Positions 8,412 to 17,792 are shown, counted from the stretch's first letter. The stretch: 64,000 nt of DNA from Pseudomonas fluorescens (GCF_902497995.1 NZ_CABVII010000005.1:186001-250000), one strand, 5' to 3'. The notes: generated by a model not told the origin, from the sequence alone. Program-made: numbers and translations.

Positions 8412-9653
8412 TCAGTCGCTCAGGTGCCGGGCTCGCTGCAGCACCGCATTGAGCAGCACGTCGCAGCCCATGCGGACATCGTCAGGCAGGGCGTCTTCGG
8501 CTTCGTTGTGGCTCAGGCCGCCGACACAGGGAATGAAGACCATAGTGGTCGGGCAATGCCCGGCGAGGTGGATGGCGTCATGGCCAGCGCCGCTGACGAT
8601 GTCCTGGTGGGGGTAACCCAGCATCTGGACCGCCGAACGCACGGCAGCCACGCAGTCGGCATCGAAGGGCGTCGCCGGGCTGAGCCAGTGACGACCGATC
8701 GACAGGCTCAGACCGCGCTTGTCTGCAACGAATTGCAGGTGCTCGTATACGGCTTGCTCCATTGCGGCGATCTGTTGGTCTTCGTGGTGGCGCAGGTCGA
8801 CGGTAAAATTGATCCGGCCGGGGATGGTATTGCGCGATGACTTGGCGATCTCCAGCTGGCCCACGGTGACCAGCCCCTTGGGCGCGAAGTCTCGGGCGAG
8901 GGCTTCCAGCACGCTGGCCATTTGCGCGACGCCGAACAGGGCATCCTTGCGCAACGGCATGGGTGTGGTGCCGGCGTGGGCACTGACACCGTCAACCTGC
9001 ACATCCAGCCAGCAGATCGCCTGGCCACCCGTGACAACGCCTACCGGCAGGCCGTTGTCCTCCAGGATCGGACCTTGTTCGATATGGGCCTCGAAGTAAG
9101 AATCGAAGGCCCGCTGCAGGGGCAGGTCTGCGCCATGGCCGATATCGGCCAAGGCTTCAGCGACGCTGATGCCCTGGGCATCACGGGCATCCAATGCGGT
9201 TTGCAATGGCAGAATGCCGGTGAACACCGCCGAACCGAACATGGCCGGGGTAAAGCGCGCGCCTTCCTCGTTGGTCCACACGGCGATCTCGATGGGCTGG
9301 CGGGTTTCGATGCCTTGATCGTTCAGGCAACGCACCACTTCCAGGCCGCTCAGCACGCCGTAGATACCATCGAAGCGCCCACCTTTGGGTTGGGTGTCCA
9401 AGTGGCTGCCCATGACGATCGGCGGCAGGCTGTTGTCCAGGCCTTCACGACGGGCGAAAAGGTTGCCGATGGCGTCGAACGCAATACTCAGACCCGCCTC
9501 ACGGCACCAGCCCATGAACAACTCGCGACCGGCCAGGTCTTCCCTGGACAGCGCCAGGCGACAATTGCCACCGCGCTCGGTGGCGCCAATTTCGGCCATG
9601 TCCATCAGGCTGCCCCACAGGCGCTCACCGTTGACGTTGGATACTTTCATCAT
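8412..9653 (-). CDS. M20-family amidohydrolase (allantoate / N-carbamoyl-amino-acid hydrolase type)
   Basis: 413 residues, the usual length of AllC/HyuC-type enzymes. Di-metal ligands of the M20 family are visible: GSHLDTQ (His84), GGRFDG (Asp95), WTNEEG (Glu129/130), FEAHIEQG (His190) and the C-terminal GGLSHNEAE (His near 385). The central SAHAGTTPMPLRKDA belongs to the dimerisation domain that supplies substrate-binding residues. The family removes carbamoyl, formyl or amidino groups from ureido acids, releasing ammonia and often CO2. It lies 19 bases after the D-2-hydroxyacid dehydrogenase gene. Which ureido or N-acyl acid it uses cannot be read from sequence. Confidence 0.85.
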   Translation of the reverse strand: MMKVSNVNGERLWGSLMDMAEIGATERGGNCRLALSREDLAGRELFMGWCREAGLSIAFDAIGNLFARREGLDNSLPPIVMGSHLDTQPKGGRFDGIYGVLSGLEVVRCLNDQGIETRQPIEIAVWTNEEGARFTPAMFGSAVFTGILPLQTALDARDAQGISVAEALADIGHGADLPLQRAFDSYFEAHIEQGPILEDNGLPVGVVTGGQAICWLDVQVDGVSAHAGTTPMPLRKDALFGVAQMASVLEALARDFAPKGLVTVGQLEIAKSSRNTIPGRINFTVDLRHHEDQQIAAMEQAVYEHLQFVADKRGLSLSIGRHWLSPATPFDADCVAAVRSAVQMLGYPHQDIVSGAGHDAIHLAGHCPTTMVFIPCVGGLSHNEAEDALPDDVRMGCDVLLNAVLQRARHLSD

Positions 9654-9672
9654 TCACCTCTTGTCGCGTGTC

Positions 9673-10602
9673 TTAGTAGCCCAGGGACGTATCGACCGGG
9701 TTGTTCAGGGGTTCACCACGGGCCAGCCGCCGGGTGTTTTCGGCAATCTGGCTGGCGATGCAGTCGTGGGACGCCGCCGAGGCCATGTGCGGGGTGACGA
9801 TCACCCCGGGCATGCGCCACAGGCGATCGTCGACCGGCAGGGGTTCACGCTCGAAGACGTCGAGCACCGCACCGCGCAACTGACCGCTGCTCAATGCCTG
9901 TTGAAGATCGTCGATGCGTACGTGCTGGCCGCGACCGCAGTTGACGACCACCGCACCTGGCGCCAGGGCCTGGAAGGTTTCAGTGCAGAGAATGCCTCGG
10001 GTAGCCGAGGTCAACGGCAGCAGGTTGATCAAAAGATCGAGGCCTTCGAGAAAGCCGCTGAACGCCTGTTGGCCGCTGTGGCAGACCACGTTGGGTAGGT
10101 TTTTCACGCCGCGCGCCCAGCCGCGAACGCTGTAGCCGGCGCTGGCCAGGTCTTCGGCAATGGCTGCGCCCAACGAACCCAGGCCCATCACACCGACCTT
10201 GAAGTCCTTTGCCTGAATCTGTACCGGGCGCTGCCAGAGCTGGTCCGGCTGTTGCTGCAAGACCTGATCGAAGCGTCGGTGATAGTGAATCACCGCCCAG
10301 CGTACGTACTCGGTCATGCCTTGGCGGTGCGCGGGATCGACCACTCGGCACACGGGCAAGTCTGGGCAGCTGGGATCGGTGTGCAAGTGATCGACGCCCG
10401 CGGCGACCGAATGCACCAGTTGCAGGTTGGGCAGCGCGCCCAGACTGTTGGCCGGCGGGAACCAGCATGCCGCGACCTGGGCTTCACTAGCGACCGGGTC
10501 ATCGGCCAGCACCACCCGTATATCCGGCGCCTGACGGGCAAAGGCCGCCTGGAGCTGGCCGAGCAGGATGCTGTCGCGCGACAGCAGTACGATGGTGTTC
10601 AT
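9673..10602 (-). CDS. D-2-hydroxyacid dehydrogenase (glyoxylate/hydroxypyruvate reductase A type)
   Basis: 309 residues. Seen: NAD(P)-binding GVMGLGSLGAAIAEDLASAGY in the middle, then the catalytic Arg in NCGRGQHV, Glu in DVFEREPLP and His in VTPHMASAASHD, in the order of the GhrA branch. It interconverts a 2-oxo-acid and a D-2-hydroxyacid with NAD(P)H in the cytoplasm. The ATG at 10602 overlaps the TGA of the upstream aldolase gene by 4 bases, showing translational coupling; a TTG two codons earlier is less likely. Confidence 0.85.
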   Translation of the reverse strand: MNTIVLLSRDSILLGQLQAAFARQAPDIRVVLADDPVASEAQVAACWFPPANSLGALPNLQLVHSVAAGVDHLHTDPSCPDLPVCRVVDPAHRQGMTEYVRWAVIHYHRRFDQVLQQQPDQLWQRPVQIQAKDFKVGVMGLGSLGAAIAEDLASAGYSVRGWARGVKNLPNVVCHSGQQAFSGFLEGLDLLINLLPLTSATRGILCTETFQALAPGAVVVNCGRGQHVRIDDLQQALSSGQLRGAVLDVFEREPLPVDDRLWRMPGVIVTPHMASAASHDCIASQIAENTRRLARGEPLNNPVDTSLGY

Positions 10603-11354
10603 GAGCAATAGGACTCGCGCTGATCTTCAATCAAGGTCAAGGCGGCATTCCAGCTCAGCCCCATGATCTCCTCGGCTTCGTCGCGGCCGAACTGTTCTGC
10701 AGTGTGTCGACAGACTTCTTCGCTGGGGTAGACCAGTTGGCTGCCACCGGCCAGCGCCGCGACCTGCGCCTGGCAGGCGCGCTCCAGGAAGTGAATTTCG
10801 TGGAAGGCTTCAGCCACGTTTCCTCCGGCCGCCAGCAGGCCATGGTTACGCAGGATCATGGCCTTGTGTGGTCCCAGATCGGCAACCAGTCGTTCGCGTT
10901 CGGACAGCGACAGCGCAATGCCTTCATAGGTGTGATAAGCCAATTTGCCGTAGAACTTCAGTGCATGCTGGCTGATCGGTAACAGGCCTTGCTCCTGGGC
11001 AGCCACGGCCATACCGGCTGCGGTGTGGGTATGCACCACGCAATTGAGATCCGGGCGGGCCATGTGGATCGCCGAATGAATCACGAAGCCTGCGGCATTG
11101 ACACGGGTACGCTCGTTCGCACCGCCCACCACCTGACCATACTGGTCGATGCGCACCAGGTCGCTGGCTTTCATGCGATCGAAGATCACGCCGTAGCGGT
11201 TGATCAGGAAGTGGTGTTCAGGGCCTGGAATGCGCAGGGTGATGTGGGTGTCGATCAGGTCGGTCATGCGAAAGTAAGCGACCAGTCGATACAGTGCGGC
11301 CAGTTCGCAGCGGGCTTTCCACTCGGCGGGGGCAATGTTGTCGGGTGTGTACAT
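10599..11354 (-). CDS. Class II aldolase/adducin-family protein
   Basis: 251 residues. Seen: the metal-binding pair HTHT in LNCVVHTHTAAGMAVAAQ near residue 110 and a further His in MILRNHGLLAAGGNVAEAF. DTHITLRIPG replaces the GNIS/GN-S substrate loop seen in fuculose-phosphate aldolases, resembling the adducin-like branch. The family cleaves or decarboxylates hydroxy-oxo-acids, mostly phosphorylated sugars, with Zn2+. Here it follows an MFS gene by 12 bases and overlaps the dehydrogenase gene. A good GGAG lies before the ATG (GAGCTCACATG). Substrate is unknown. Confidence 0.82.
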   Translation of the reverse strand: MYTPDNIAPAEWKARCELAALYRLVAYFRMTDLIDTHITLRIPGPEHHFLINRYGVIFDRMKASDLVRIDQYGQVVGGANERTRVNAAGFVIHSAIHMARPDLNCVVHTHTAAGMAVAAQEQGLLPISQHALKFYGKLAYHTYEGIALSLSERERLVADLGPHKAMILRNHGLLAAGGNVAEAFHEIHFLERACQAQVAALAGGSQLVYPSEEVCRHTAEQFGRDEAEEIMGLSWNAALTLIEDQRESYCS

Positions 11355-11366
11355 GTGAGCTCCTTG

Positions 11367-12671
11367 TTAATGCGCAAATTGGGTGGCGGCGACAGTGGTG
11401 GTGGATTCGCCGCGCAGCCGGGCCAGGCCGCAAACGCCGATCAGCGACAGGGCAGCCAGTAAACTGAAGAAGATCGCCAATGGCATCCACTGGCCGGCAT
11501 AGTGGCTGGCCAAGAGGGTGCCGATAATGGGGGTGGATCCCCCGGCGATGGCGCAGATCAGTTGATAGGCGATGGAGATTCCCGAGTAGCGCAAATGCGC
11601 TGGAAACGCCTGGGCCATGTAACCGGCGATCACCGCATAGAGGCCAGACAGAACGACCACGGCCATGGCAATGCCGAGGGTCATCAGGACGATGTTCTGA
11701 GTGCCGACCAGCAGGAACATGGGGTAGGGGACCAGCATGGACAGCAGGGCGGCCAACTTCAGGAAGCGGCCCTCACCGATGCGCTCGGCCAGCAGTGCGC
11801 TGATGGGTTGGGAGATGAACTGGATCACTGTGACCAGGAACAGGCAGTCGAGAATCGTCGAGCGCGCAATGCCCTGGTACTGCGTGACATAGGTGATCAT
11901 GAACGTGTTGGTGAAGAAGAACCCGGCCGAGCCGATGGTCACTGCAGCCGCCGCGAACAGAATCTGCCGCCAGCAGGTGCGAATCACCTCAAGTACCGGA
12001 TACTGTACGGTTTCGCCCTTGTCGGCGATTGCCTTGAACTCCGGAGACTCTTGCACGCCAAAACGAATCGCCAGGCCAATCATCATCAGCACACCACTGA
12101 ACAGGAACGGCAGGCGCCAGCCCCATTCGGCGAATTCCTCAGGTGAAAGCGAGGTCACCAGGCGGAAGGCGATCAATGCCAACAACAAACCCGCCGGGCT
12201 GCCCAATTGGGCGAAGGATGCGTAGAAGGTCTTACGCTTGGCCGGGGCGTGCTCACTGGCCATCAGCACGGCACCGCCCCATTCACCGCCCACCGAAATG
12301 CCCTGGATGATGCGCAGTGCGATCAAACCGATCGGGGCCCAGATGCCGATGCTGGCATAGCTGGGCAACAAGCCGATGGCGGTGGTTGCCAGGCCCATCA
12401 GCAGCATGGTGAACAGCAGCATTTTTTTGCGTCCCAGGCGGTCGCCCAGATGGCCGAAGACCATGCCGGCCATGGGTCTGGCAATAAAGCCCACCGCAAA
12501 GGTGCCGAATGCGGCCAGGGTACTGAGCATGGAGTCCGAACTGGGGAAAAACACTTGCCCCAGGATCAGTGCCGCCGCGGTGGCATAGATGTAGAAGTCG
12601 TAGAATTCGATGGTCGTGCCAATGAAGGCTGCAGCCGCTGCGCGACGTGGCTGGTTGGTGTGAGTACGCAT
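11367..12671 (-). CDS. MFS transporter, metabolite:H+ symporter (MHS) family
   Basis: 434 residues with about 12 membrane helices. MHS signatures: AAFIGTTIEFYDFYIYATAAALI in helix 1, GHLGDRLGRKKMLLFT in loop 2-3 and IIQGISVGGEWGGAVLMASEHAP in helix 4. The frame begins at 12719, but the Met at 12671 has GAAGGGCC upstream and gives the family N-terminus. It is the first gene of the eight-gene run and is divergent from the LysR gene at 12819. With the second MHS gene at 6906-8234 this operon has two related importers, perhaps for substrate and for an intermediate. Confidence 0.88.
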   Translation of the reverse strand: MRTHTNQPRRAAAAAFIGTTIEFYDFYIYATAAALILGQVFFPSSDSMLSTLAAFGTFAVGFIARPMAGMVFGHLGDRLGRKKMLLFTMLLMGLATTAIGLLPSYASIGIWAPIGLIALRIIQGISVGGEWGGAVLMASEHAPAKRKTFYASFAQLGSPAGLLLALIAFRLVTSLSPEEFAEWGWRLPFLFSGVLMMIGLAIRFGVQESPEFKAIADKGETVQYPVLEVIRTCWRQILFAAAAVTIGSAGFFFTNTFMITYVTQYQGIARSTILDCLFLVTVIQFISQPISALLAERIGEGRFLKLAALLSMLVPYPMFLLVGTQNIVLMTLGIAMAVVVLSGLYAVIAGYMAQAFPAHLRYSGISIAYQLICAIAGGSTPIIGTLLASHYAGQWMPLAIFFSLLAALSLIGVCGLARLRGESTTTVAATQFAH

Positions 12672-12688
12672 GCAAGGCCCTTCTTTAA

Positions 12689-12696
12689 TTATTATT
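12689..12696 (-). promoter_or_regulatory. Crc/Hfq-type motif before first gene of the eight-gene operon
   Basis: AATAATAA on the minus strand fits AAnAAnAA and lies 17 bases before the MFS start codon, next to the ribosome binding site. Confidence 0.35.
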
Positions 12697-12818
12697 CCGA
12701 CAGGGATCAATCGGATCACGGTAACGCTCTGTCCCTCTGGCGCTTCCGTGCTTTATCTCGTAGCCTCCATAATTAAGCAATTTGCTAATTCTTAATCGCC
12801 GATTAAGTCGTGCTAATA

Positions 12819-13835
12819 ATGGACGTCAAGATGAGCAGCAAAAACACCAATGAAGAGCTGATGCAGGCGAGATGGGGAGGGCGGCGTTTCCTCAATGATC
12901 GTCTGGACTGGAACTTGTTGCGCACGTATCTGGCCATTGGTCAGGAAGGGAGCATCAGTCGCGCTGCAGCGCGGCTGTTCATTACCCAATCGGCTGTCAG
13001 TCAATCGCTCAAGCGGCTGGAAGAGCAGTTGGAGTGCGCCTTGATTTCGCGCAAGGGGCCACGCTTCGATCTCACCGAGGCGGGAGAGGAAGTGCTGCGA
13101 ATTGCCGAAGAGATGTACGGCAACGTGTCGCGCATCGGCTCGGCCATCGAAGGCCCCCAGGATGATGTGGTGGGCAAGGTTCGCCTGCTCTCGATCAGCC
13201 GGGTGCAATCGACGGTCTATGATGATTTTCTTGCGAGTTTTCATCTCAACCACCCGCGTGTGGAGTTGGAAATAGAGGTTCTGCGCAGCTCCGACATTCT
13301 CAGTTCGCTGATGCAGAAGACCGCCACCGCCGGTGTCGGTCTATGTCGCATTGCTCAACCCAAGCTTGAGCAGCGTTGCCTGATACGTCAGCGATATGCC
13401 TTTTTTTGCGGCAAACGCCATCGTTTTTTCGGCAAGCGGGGCCTCGATCTGGCTGAGTTGCAAGGGGAAAATTTTGTCAGCTTCACAAGCGATCAGATTG
13501 GCGGCAATCTTTCGCCGCTTACCGTGTTTCGCGACCAACAGGGCTTCACCGGCAGGATCGTCGCTTCGTCATCAAACTTTGAAGAAATCCGCAGGTTGGT
13601 GATCGCAGGGTTTGGTATCGGCTGTTTGCCAGAGCACTTACTCGATGTAGACCTGTACAACGGCATGCTCTGGCGCCTGCCGCCCAGGGATGGTGTTTCG
13701 GATGTAGACATTCACTTGTTATGGAACCGCGAGCAAAAAATGACCCATGCAGAAACTGTATTTCTTGAAAGTTTCCAGCATGCCATTGCAGTCGCAGAAC
13801 AATCCGTTGATCAGGAAGTCGGCAAGCAAGACTGA
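12819..13835 (+). CDS. LysR-family transcriptional regulator
   Basis: 338 residues from the ATG at 12819; a GTG at 12810 and an ATG at 12834 are alternatives. The HTH is GSISRAAARLFITQSAVSQS with the recognition helix followed by LKRLEEQLECALISRKG. The effector domain starts near residue 110 (GKVRLLSISRVQS). It has a longer than usual N-terminal tail of about 25 residues before the HTH. It is divergent from the eight-gene minus-strand operon with a 147-base shared promoter region, so it very likely controls that operon. The inducer is unknown. Confidence 0.85.
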   Translation: MDVKMSSKNTNEELMQARWGGRRFLNDRLDWNLLRTYLAIGQEGSISRAAARLFITQSAVSQSLKRLEEQLECALISRKGPRFDLTEAGEEVLRIAEEMYGNVSRIGSAIEGPQDDVVGKVRLLSISRVQSTVYDDFLASFHLNHPRVELEIEVLRSSDILSSLMQKTATAGVGLCRIAQPKLEQRCLIRQRYAFFCGKRHRFFGKRGLDLAELQGENFVSFTSDQIGGNLSPLTVFRDQQGFTGRIVASSSNFEEIRRLVIAGFGIGCLPEHLLDVDLYNGMLWRLPPRDGVSDVDIHLLWNREQKMTHAETVFLESFQHAIAVAEQSVDQEVGKQD

Positions 13836-14013
13836 CGTATTGATTGGCATCATCGGTGACGGGTGGTCTGCGCATTCCCGCAAGGCTGCTTGAGCCTTCG
13901 CGGCATACGCCGGTGATCAGTCACCTCGCAACACACCCGATCTACACTCCAAATATTGACCGACGTGCCCCTTCTTGCGGCTTGACAGCCGCTCTTAAAG
14001 TCATATAGCTTGA

Positions 14014-14030
14014 AATCGTATACTTTCTAC
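14014..14030 (+). promoter_or_regulatory. Candidate GntR/FCD operator before aapJ (17-mer)
   Basis: AATCGTATACTTTCTAC with a GTATAC palindrome core. The identical 17 bases occur inverted at 20804-20820 before aapP, and the first 10 bases recur at 20945-20954 before the GntR gene. It lies 15 bases before the aapJ start codon, so binding would overlap the promoter or start region. Confidence 0.6.
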
Positions 14031-14045
14031 CGAGTGGAGAAGCTG

Positions 14046-15068
14046 ATGACACGTCTAAGAGTTTTTTTCGCATCTACCGCAGCGGCCCTGGGGCTCTCAT
14101 TGGCAATTTCTGCACCGGTACAGGCCGATACCTTGTCGAAAGTTCGCGAGCGTGGAGTGCTTGTCTGTGGTGTGCACCCTGGCCTGGTCGGCTTTGGTGC
14201 GCCCAACAGTGCAGGTGATTGGCAGGGGTTTGATGCGGATTTCTGCAAAGCATTTGCGGCGGCGATTTTCGGGAAGCCGAAAGTCAAGTTTGTCCCGCTG
14301 TCCGATCAGGCACGTTTCACGGCGCTGCAGAACGGCGAAGTCGATGTTCTCTCCCGAAACACCACCTGGACCCTGACGCGCGATACCACGATGGGCCTGC
14401 AATTTCCGGTGGTGGATTTCTTCGATGGCCAGGGCTTTCTGATCAACAAGAAACTGGGCGTCACCAAGGCGGCGGAGCTCGATGGCGCTACGGTCTGCAT
14501 TCAGCAGGGCACCACCAGCGAGTATGTGGTGCGCAATTTCTTCGACAAGCTGAAGATCTCGTTCAAACCTGTGGTGATCGAAAGCGGGACTGAATTCTTC
14601 TCCGCCTTTTTCGCAAGCCGCTGTGATGTGATCACCAGCGATGTGTCGCAGCTGGCGGTTATCCGGCTCAACTCGGGCAACCCTGAGAACTACGCCATCC
14701 TTCCTGATGTGATCTCCAAGTCGCCAATGGGTCCGGTCGTGCGAGGCGATGACAAGCACTTTGCAGACCTCATCAAGTGGACAGTTTTTGCGACCTTTAC
14801 CGCAGAAGAACTGGGTATCACCAAAGAAAACGTCAAACAAATGCTCACCAGTAACAACGAAGACGTCCGGCGCCTGTTGGGTGTAACACCTGGCGTTGGG
14901 GCAGGGCTGGGTCTCAAGGATGACTGGGTGATCAATGTCATCTCCGCGGTAGGCAACTACAAGGAAATCTTCGAGCGCAACGTGGGTGCAAATACGCCCT
15001 TGCAGATGAAGCGTGGCCAGAATTCCCTGTGGTCGGACGGTGGTCTGCTGTACGCCCCGCTTTTCTGA
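14046..15068 (+). CDS. aapJ: Amino-acid ABC transporter periplasmic binding protein
   Basis: 340 residues with the signal peptide MTRLRVFFASTAAALGLSLAISAPVQA. The mature domain follows the AapJ/BztA type of general L-amino-acid binding protein: TLSKVRERGVLVCGVHPGLVGFGAPNSAGDW, then SDQARFTALQNGEVDVLSRNTTWTLTRDT, and NNEDVRRLLGVTP near the end. The start at 14046 has GGAGAAG upstream; the frame could begin at 14010. It delivers polar amino acids to the AapQM permease encoded next. A GTATAC operator candidate immediately precedes it. Confidence 0.88.
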   Translation: MTRLRVFFASTAAALGLSLAISAPVQADTLSKVRERGVLVCGVHPGLVGFGAPNSAGDWQGFDADFCKAFAAAIFGKPKVKFVPLSDQARFTALQNGEVDVLSRNTTWTLTRDTTMGLQFPVVDFFDGQGFLINKKLGVTKAAELDGATVCIQQGTTSEYVVRNFFDKLKISFKPVVIESGTEFFSAFFASRCDVITSDVSQLAVIRLNSGNPENYAILPDVISKSPMGPVVRGDDKHFADLIKWTVFATFTAEELGITKENVKQMLTSNNEDVRRLLGVTPGVGAGLGLKDDWVINVISAVGNYKEIFERNVGANTPLQMKRGQNSLWSDGGLLYAPLF

Positions 15069-15130
15069 TCCGTGATGTGAATGGCTCAAACGCCGCATAG
15101 ATGGCGAATCAGAAACGAGAGGTGAAGGTC

Positions 15131-16267
15131 ATGTCGGCAAGAGATGGCGCAGTTAAACACCAGCACCGGGCAGTCACGTTGTTGGTCCAGCTTGTAGTAC
15201 TCACGGCTGTCGTGATTGCGGTTTGGTATTTCGGGCACGTGATCAACGAGCGCCTTACACAGAAAGGGATCAATACCGGGTTCGGCTTTCTGTGGACTCG
15301 CGCCGGCTTCGACCTCAGCGAAAGCATGATTGCTTTCAGCGGTGACAAGTCCTATGCGTACGCCTTGCTTGCGGGGTTTTCGAACACGCTCAAAGTGGCG
15401 TTTTGCGCCATTGTGTTCTCCGTGCTGCTCGGGGTATTGGCGGCGCTGGCGCAGTTGTCAAAATTCGGCCTGGCCAGACGCATTGCCAAAGTGTATGTCT
15501 CGACAATCCGCAATACACCGCTACTGTTGCAGCTGTTCTTCTGGTTCGCTGTTTTTACTTACGGTCTACCGGTAGTCCGGGAGGCTCTGGAACCAGTACC
15601 GGGTGTGTTCATCAGTAATCGTGGGATCAATTTCCCATGGCCGTCTCCCTTCGCATTGACAGCGATCGTTGCGATCTTTTGCACCGTCGTAGCGTTTGTC
15701 CTCAGAAGCGTGCGGACCGGTGGCAGCACACTGAAAAACCCGGGAGCCTTGCTGATACTCCTGAGCCTGATTGCGTTTGTGTCCACGGCCTATGCCCTGT
15801 GGTCCGGGCAAATGACATTTGAATGGCCCGCAGCAAGCAAGTTTTCAATCGGCGGCGGTGGGCACTTTTCACCCGAGTTCATGAGTATGTTCATCGGGCT
15901 CTCGGTGTACACGGGCACCTATATAGCCGAAGCGATCCGTGGGGCCGTGCAGTCCATTGCTCAGGGACAGGTTGCAGCAGGTTATGCACTGGGCCTGACG
16001 CACTTTGGCGTGCTGCGTTACATCGTGATGCCACAAGCGTTCCGGATCGCGATGCCGGCGGTGGTCAGTGAACTGCTGAACCTGATGAAAAACAGTTCGC
16101 TCGGTGTCGCCGTTGGATACCCGGAACTGGTCTCGGCGGGAAATACCGCCATGAATCAAACGGGCCAGGCCATCGAATTGATCAGCATATTCATGCTGGT
16201 TTACGTCACGGTAAACATCATTACCACGCGGATAATCGGTCTTTGGGAGAAACATTATGCCTGGTGA
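15131..16267 (+). CDS. aapQ: Amino-acid ABC transporter permease AapQ
   Basis: 378 residues. AapQ-type proteins are longer than HisQ and carry an extra membrane segment and a long loop, as here (about eight hydrophobic segments). The permease EAA loop is EAIRGAVQSIAQGQVAAGYALGLTHFGVLRYIVMPQA near residue 285. The start at 15131 is chosen over 15101 because GAGGTGAAGG lies just before it. It is the first inner-membrane half of the importer and overlaps aapM by 11 bases. Confidence 0.87.
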   Translation: MSARDGAVKHQHRAVTLLVQLVVLTAVVIAVWYFGHVINERLTQKGINTGFGFLWTRAGFDLSESMIAFSGDKSYAYALLAGFSNTLKVAFCAIVFSVLLGVLAALAQLSKFGLARRIAKVYVSTIRNTPLLLQLFFWFAVFTYGLPVVREALEPVPGVFISNRGINFPWPSPFALTAIVAIFCTVVAFVLRSVRTGGSTLKNPGALLILLSLIAFVSTAYALWSGQMTFEWPAASKFSIGGGGHFSPEFMSMFIGLSVYTGTYIAEAIRGAVQSIAQGQVAAGYALGLTHFGVLRYIVMPQAFRIAMPAVVSELLNLMKNSSLGVAVGYPELVSAGNTAMNQTGQAIELISIFMLVYVTVNIITTRIIGLWEKHYAW

Positions 16268-17348
16268 TCTGAATAATGGTGCCCAAGTGTCGATTCCCGC
16301 ACCCCTAACGCTGATCCAGCGCCTCAAAGGCCTGGGCGCAGGTATGCCAAGCCGGATTGTGCTCGGCGCCCTGTTTCTTTGGGGCGTGGTTTTGGTGGGC
16401 CCGGGTATCTTCAAATGGTTGTTGCTTGATGCAACCTTTAGCGGCGATGCCGCGCTATGCCACCAGAACGGAGGCGCTTGCTGGGCGTTCATCGGCACCA
16501 AGCTCAATCTCATCCTGTTCGGGGCCTATCCTCCGGAATCGCTTTGGCGTCCGATCACCTTCGTTGCATTGATCGCGGCGGTTGCGCTCTGGTGTTTGTT
16601 TCGAGTCCGCCATCACACAGTGTCCATTGTGCTGTGGGTATTGGCCGCGTTGATTGGTTATCTATTGATGAGTGGCGGAGTGTTCGGTCTTGAATCAGTG
16701 GATCGTGCGCGTTGGGGCGGACTGCCGATTACCCTGCTGATCAGCATTGCCGGCCTTGTGTGTGCGTTCCCTCTGGGTGTGCTGCTGGCGTTGGGTTGTC
16801 GGTCGCAGATGCCGCTGGTCTCTGTTCCGTGCCGGCTTTATGTGGATCTCATCCGCAGTGTTCCGGCAATCACCATTGTCTTCATGACCTTTGCGATCAT
16901 TCCGTTGATACTTCCGGACGAGCTTATTTTCGACAAGCTTTTTCGGGCAGGTATCGGTCTCTCGCTGTTTACCGCCGCTTACTTTTCCGAAGCCTTGCGC
17001 GGTGCCCTGCAAGCACTTTCAGTCGGCCAGCGCCAAGCGTCGGCAAGCCTGGGGTTCGGCTATTGGGGCAGTCATGCCTACGTCATCTTGCCGCAAGTCA
17101 TCGCCCATTCGCTGCAACCGATCGCCAACATCGCCATCGCGTTCGTCAAGAACAGCTCGCTGTTGATGATCATCGGACTTTTCGATTTGCTTGGATCGGC
17201 AAGATCAAGCCTCTATGACGAAAACTGGCAAGGGTTCTACAAGGAGCTCTATCTGTTTGTCGGCGTCATCTACTTCGTTATCTGCATGTATATCCAACAC
17301 TACGTCGCGTCGATTGAACGTGAGCGTAGGGCCCGCCTGTATCAATAA
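16257..17348 (+). CDS. aapM: Amino-acid ABC transporter permease AapM
   Basis: 363 residues. The EAA loop EALRGALQALSVGQRQASASLGFGYWGSHAYVILPQV is near residue 245. Several N-terminal membrane segments flank a periplasmic loop that contains two Cys (ALCHQNGGACW), as in AapM/BztC proteins. It starts inside the end of aapQ and its TAA overlaps the ATG of the following RidA gene, so the genes are coupled. Confidence 0.87.
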   Translation: MPGDLNNGAQVSIPAPLTLIQRLKGLGAGMPSRIVLGALFLWGVVLVGPGIFKWLLLDATFSGDAALCHQNGGACWAFIGTKLNLILFGAYPPESLWRPITFVALIAAVALWCLFRVRHHTVSIVLWVLAALIGYLLMSGGVFGLESVDRARWGGLPITLLISIAGLVCAFPLGVLLALGCRSQMPLVSVPCRLYVDLIRSVPAITIVFMTFAIIPLILPDELIFDKLFRAGIGLSLFTAAYFSEALRGALQALSVGQRQASASLGFGYWGSHAYVILPQVIAHSLQPIANIAIAFVKNSSLLMIIGLFDLLGSARSSLYDENWQGFYKELYLFVGVIYFVICMYIQHYVASIERERRARLYQ

Positions 17349-17749
17349 TGGATAAATCCATGAAAGAAATAATAGAAGTACCGTTTTTATCTGACGCGCT
17401 CAGACGTTTGAATACTCCGACCTCTTTGCTGATTCGCTCGGGTTCGATGCTCTATACCTGTGGCCTGCCGCCGCTCGATCCGTTGACCGGGAATATTGTT
17501 CGAGGCACGATTGTTGAACAGACTCACGCGGTATTGCAGGTGATGAAAGTTGTTCTTGAATCGGCAGGGTCCTGCCTCGATAACGTGGTGAAAACCACGA
17601 TCTTCGTGACGGATCCATCGATGATGGACGAGGTGAACGCCGTGTACCGCAAGTATTTCCCTGAGAATCCACCCGTCCGCTCATTCGTTGCAGTCAAGCC
17701 TTGGCCGTTTCCGTTTGATATTGAAATCGATGTGGTCGCCCATCTTTAG
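17348..17749 (+). CDS. RidA-family protein
   Basis: 133 residues. Seen: LIRSGSMLYTCGLPPLDPLTGNIV, then VLESAGSCLDNVVKTTIFVTDPSMMDEVNAVYRKYF and PPVRSFVAVKPWPFPFDIEIDVVA with the substrate-pocket Arg in the form PPVRSFV. Start ATG overlaps the aapM stop by one base. It presumably deaminates an imine formed during breakdown of the amino acid imported by this operon. It is a different subgroup from the RidA at 5051-5440, with the TCGLPP replacing TAGQIP. Confidence 0.83.
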   Translation: MDKSMKEIIEVPFLSDALRRLNTPTSLLIRSGSMLYTCGLPPLDPLTGNIVRGTIVEQTHAVLQVMKVVLESAGSCLDNVVKTTIFVTDPSMMDEVNAVYRKYFPENPPVRSFVAVKPWPFPFDIEIDVVAHL

Positions 17750-17792
17750 AGATCGGATTTTCTGTCAGATGCTCGATGAAGGAATGTATTCG

